From NCBI GenBank assembly GCA_016195505.1, contig JACPZN010000421.1:1-7180 (forward strand): a stretch of 7,180 nt of DNA, in the 5' to 3' direction. Below are positions 5,880 to 7,180 of this stretch, piece by piece. A model generated the notes under the pieces. It made no database searches and was not told the DNA's origin. It saw nothing but the letters and a program-made list of their open reading frames with translations. The stretch comes from Nitrospirota bacterium. GTDB lineage: Bacteria > Nitrospirota > Nitrospiria > Nitrospirales > Nitrospiraceae. Numbering within the stretch: the stretch's first letter is position 1; the number at the start of each line of letters is the position of its first letter. Position numbers and translations under genes: made by a program.

Positions 5880-5921
5880 AAACGGGGACGCCGTCGCACG
5901 ACGGCGTCCCCGTTTTATTTT
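5880..5921 (+). terminator. Strong rho-independent terminator between convergent genes
   Basis: The arms at 5880-5895 and 5900-5915 pair without mismatch around a four-base loop; two more bases of the loop can pair formally. The core is GGGGACGCCGTC with its complement. On the plus strand it runs straight into TTTTATTTT, an excellent U-tract, so it ends the transcript of the small secreted protein. On the minus strand the hairpin is followed by TCGTTCTCCC, a poor U-tract, so termination of the glycosylase transcript should be weaker. The glycosylase stop codon (5917-5915) lies at the foot of the stem. Confidence 0.92.
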
Positions 5922-6502
5922 GGATTACACTCGGCCAAGCTTGATGTCCGACTCAACCGCTTGCCCTTCGGCTCCGTCCGCAATCGGAATCGCCAGAGCT
6001 TCTTGGCCCATTCCCCCGCGTAGTCCACACCGATGCGCGGGAACCGGCCGATCGCGCTTCGCGGGACATCGGCCCCTCGATCTTCAAACCACAGGCTCTC
6101 TCCGCTCGTCATGTCAAATCGATTGAGAGATTGGTCGATCTCGAAGGCACGACACAGACGGCCAGGCCCATCGATCAGCTCGCCGTCGACTTCAACCGCC
6201 CTAATCAGCACCGCCGCCGGAAACTCGACCCCCTCCGTGACCACATTCAATAAGTAATACATGCCGTAGATGAGATAGACATAGGAAATCCCCGGAGGAC
6301 CGAAGAGCACGTCCGTCCTTGGCGTCCTCCCTTTCGAGGCATGGCAGGCCTTGTCCTCAGGCCCCACATACGCTTCCACTTCAATGATCTTTCCAGCGAT
6401 CATTCCCTTCCAATGTTCACGCACCAAATACTTGCCGACCAGCGATCGTGCCACCGTAAGCGTGGGACGGTTGAAATAGCTGCGTGGCAGAGTACGGCGC
6501 AT
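5915..6502 (-). CDS. mpg: 3-methyladenine DNA glycosylase (AAG/MPG family)
   Basis: This 195-residue monofunctional base-excision repair enzyme removes alkylated purines such as 3-methyladenine, and in relatives hypoxanthine, from DNA. Residues can be matched to human AAG: Glu43 (catalytic Glu125) and Tyr45 (Tyr127) in EVEAY, His54 (His136), Tyr76 (Tyr159), the intercalating Tyr79 (Tyr162) in YLIYGMYY, Asn86 (Asn169) and Arg101 (Arg182). The later family blocks DGPGRLCRAF and RIGVDYAGEWAKKLWRFRL are also present. Length is normal for bacterial members and all key residues are kept, so it should be active. The ATG at 6502 fits the family start. It has no Shine-Dalgarno but is preceded by ATTCAAN-type heptamers. 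It converges on the secreted-protein gene, and its stop codon overlaps their shared terminator. Confidence 0.93.
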   Translation of the reverse strand: MRRTLPRSYFNRPTLTVARSLVGKYLVREHWKGMIAGKIIEVEAYVGPEDKACHASKGRTPRTDVLFGPPGISYVYLIYGMYYLLNVVTEGVEFPAAVLIRAVEVDGELIDGPGRLCRAFEIDQSLNRFDMTSGESLWFEDRGADVPRSAIGRFPRIGVDYAGEWAKKLWRFRLRTEPKGKRLSRTSSLAECNPK

Positions 6503-6508
6503 GGCAAT

Positions 6509-6569
6509 GTTGAATGTTAAATGGTCGGAAACGAATCATGCAATTCAAAATTCATCAGCATCATTCAAA
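6509..6569. repeat. Second heptamer family, ATTCAAN units in two orientations
   Basis: Two in-phase units occur on the minus strand directly before the glycosylase ATG (ATTTAAC at 6522-6516 and ATTCAAC at 6515-6509), followed by a partial third. Three units occur on the plus strand (ATTCAAA 6543-6549, ATTCATC 6550-6556 and ATTCAAA 6563-6569), with a 6-base spacer before the last. This matches the layout of the GTCACNN arrays at the other end of the window: 7-bp period, two opposite arms, start-codon-proximal. The units are AT-rich and short, so part of the match could be chance. Confidence 0.5.
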
Positions 6570-6586
6570 ACGCGCCCCGGAGCAGC

Positions 6587-7180
6587 TCAGAAATACCAAG
6601 CGAGGCCGCCCATGAACGTACGGGGGTTGCCCGGCACAAAGTGAATACCGGCGACCTCTGCCGCCTCGTTCCTCAGCCTCGAGTCGAAAGCGAATATCGC
6701 CTGTTCCCACTTGGTATTGAGTAGATTCTGAACAAACAGAAACGCCTCCATGCGTCCATATGGCAACTTGATCGGCAACCGATAGCGCTCCGATAGATCG
6801 AAGGTGATCCATGAGGGCGACTTTACGCTCCGATCTTCGATGAGCGGCCGGACCCCGAGATAGGTCGCTTGTAACTGAGACGTCAATCCTTCAGGCCATT
6901 TAAGGATTGCGGCTCCGTAGGCGGTGTATTCCGGCGCCAAAGGAATCGCATCGCCGTTGCGGAATTTGGCCTGCGTCCAGGTGAAGCTGCCGTTCACGTA
7001 CAGCGGGCCCCAGACTTGACCGCGCGCGGCGACTTCAAAGCCTTGTCGTCTGCTCGGTCCTCGAATTTCCGTCGTCCCTTCGTCCCCCGCAAACACGAGT
7101 TCAGACTGGAGGTCCGATCGCCAGGCCGTTGCGATGAATTCGACACCCTCCGGCCCCCAAGGCTTGGATCGGATGCCGAC
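6587..7180 (-). CDS. TonB-dependent outer-membrane receptor, C-terminal part (5' end outside window)
   Basis: The open frame runs from the window edge to a TGA at 6587, about 197 residues; the plug domain and most of the barrel are missing. The visible part alternates amphipathic beta strands of a 22-strand barrel. It includes FIATAWRSDLQSELVF, the EIRGPSRRQGFEV turn-strand seen in many such receptors (usually 'N-G-x-x-R-x-G-x-E'), NGSFTWTQAKF, IPLAPEYTAYGAA, WITFDLSERYRL and the near-terminal FLFVQNLLNTKW. The last residue is Phe after Trp-Tyr, the usual signal for barrel assembly by BamA. Such receptors import ferric siderophores, cobalamin or other scarce ligands using TonB energy; the ligand cannot be read from this end. 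A GTG at 7096 is internal, not the true start. The gene lies 84 bp upstream of the glycosylase on the same strand, and I see no terminator between them. Confidence 0.9.
   Translation of the reverse strand, partial: VGIRSKPWGPEGVEFIATAWRSDLQSELVFAGDEGTTEIRGPSRRQGFEVAARGQVWGPLYVNGSFTWTQAKFRNGDAIPLAPEYTAYGAAILKWPEGLTSQLQATYLGVRPLIEDRSVKSPSWITFDLSERYRLPIKLPYGRMEAFLFVQNLLNTKWEQAIFAFDSRLRNEAAEVAGIHFVPGNPRTFMGGLAWYF

Noticed and set aside
6565..6590. Terminator after the TonB-dependent receptor
   Set aside because: The GC-rich stretch near 6571-6583 is self-complementary only with an impossible zero-length loop, and the T run that follows is only four bases.

Overview
The window is a 7.2 kb piece of a moderately GC-rich bacterial chromosome. 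The organism is Gram-negative in envelope type: it has a TonB-dependent outer-membrane receptor, a membrane-anchored cytochrome c and secreted small proteins. The mix of a hopanoid-associated epimerase, a DUF422 carotenoid-type membrane protein, a cytochrome c and a Nitrospira-like secreted small protein makes Nitrospira or a close relative my best guess. That rests on pattern recognition and has not been tested by a search.

Layout. Positions 91-5859 are all on the plus strand: an HpnA-type NAD(P)-dependent sugar epimerase (91-1074); a DUF422/CruF-like multi-pass membrane protein (1170-1979); a membrane-anchored monohaem cytochrome c (2025-2591); a small exported beta-rich, DUF5666-like protein (2623-2940); a YvlD/phage_holin_4_2 four-helix membrane protein (3004-3411); a soluble GAF-GAF histidine-kinase-like protein (3515-5338); and a secreted small protein of unknown function (5494-5859). 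The last gene has its own near-consensus sigma-70 promoter, a strong Shine-Dalgarno and a long perfect-stem terminator. On the minus strand, converging on that terminator, are a 3-methyladenine DNA glycosylase (AAG/MPG family, 5915-6502) and, upstream of it, the C-terminal end of a TonB-dependent receptor (6587 to the window edge, 5' end missing).

How the genes fit together. The first two genes suggest a terpenoid-lipid (hopanoid/carotenoid) neighbourhood that may continue to the left of the window. The cytochrome c, DUF5666-like and holin-like genes are close together on one strand and could be one transcript for envelope proteins. The kinase-like protein is cytosolic, and no response regulator is visible. 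The glycosylase and receptor are co-oriented but functionally unrelated.

The most interesting points are these. (1) The kinase-like protein keeps an ATP-binding domain but has Thr380 where the phosphoacceptor His should be. (2) Arrays of 7-bp repeats (GTCACNN, and a second ATTCAAN family) sit directly before start codons that lack a Shine-Dalgarno, with neighbouring arrays in opposite orientation. (3) The secreted small protein is a self-contained expression unit. I found no prophage, transposon, CRISPR array or clear new defence system.
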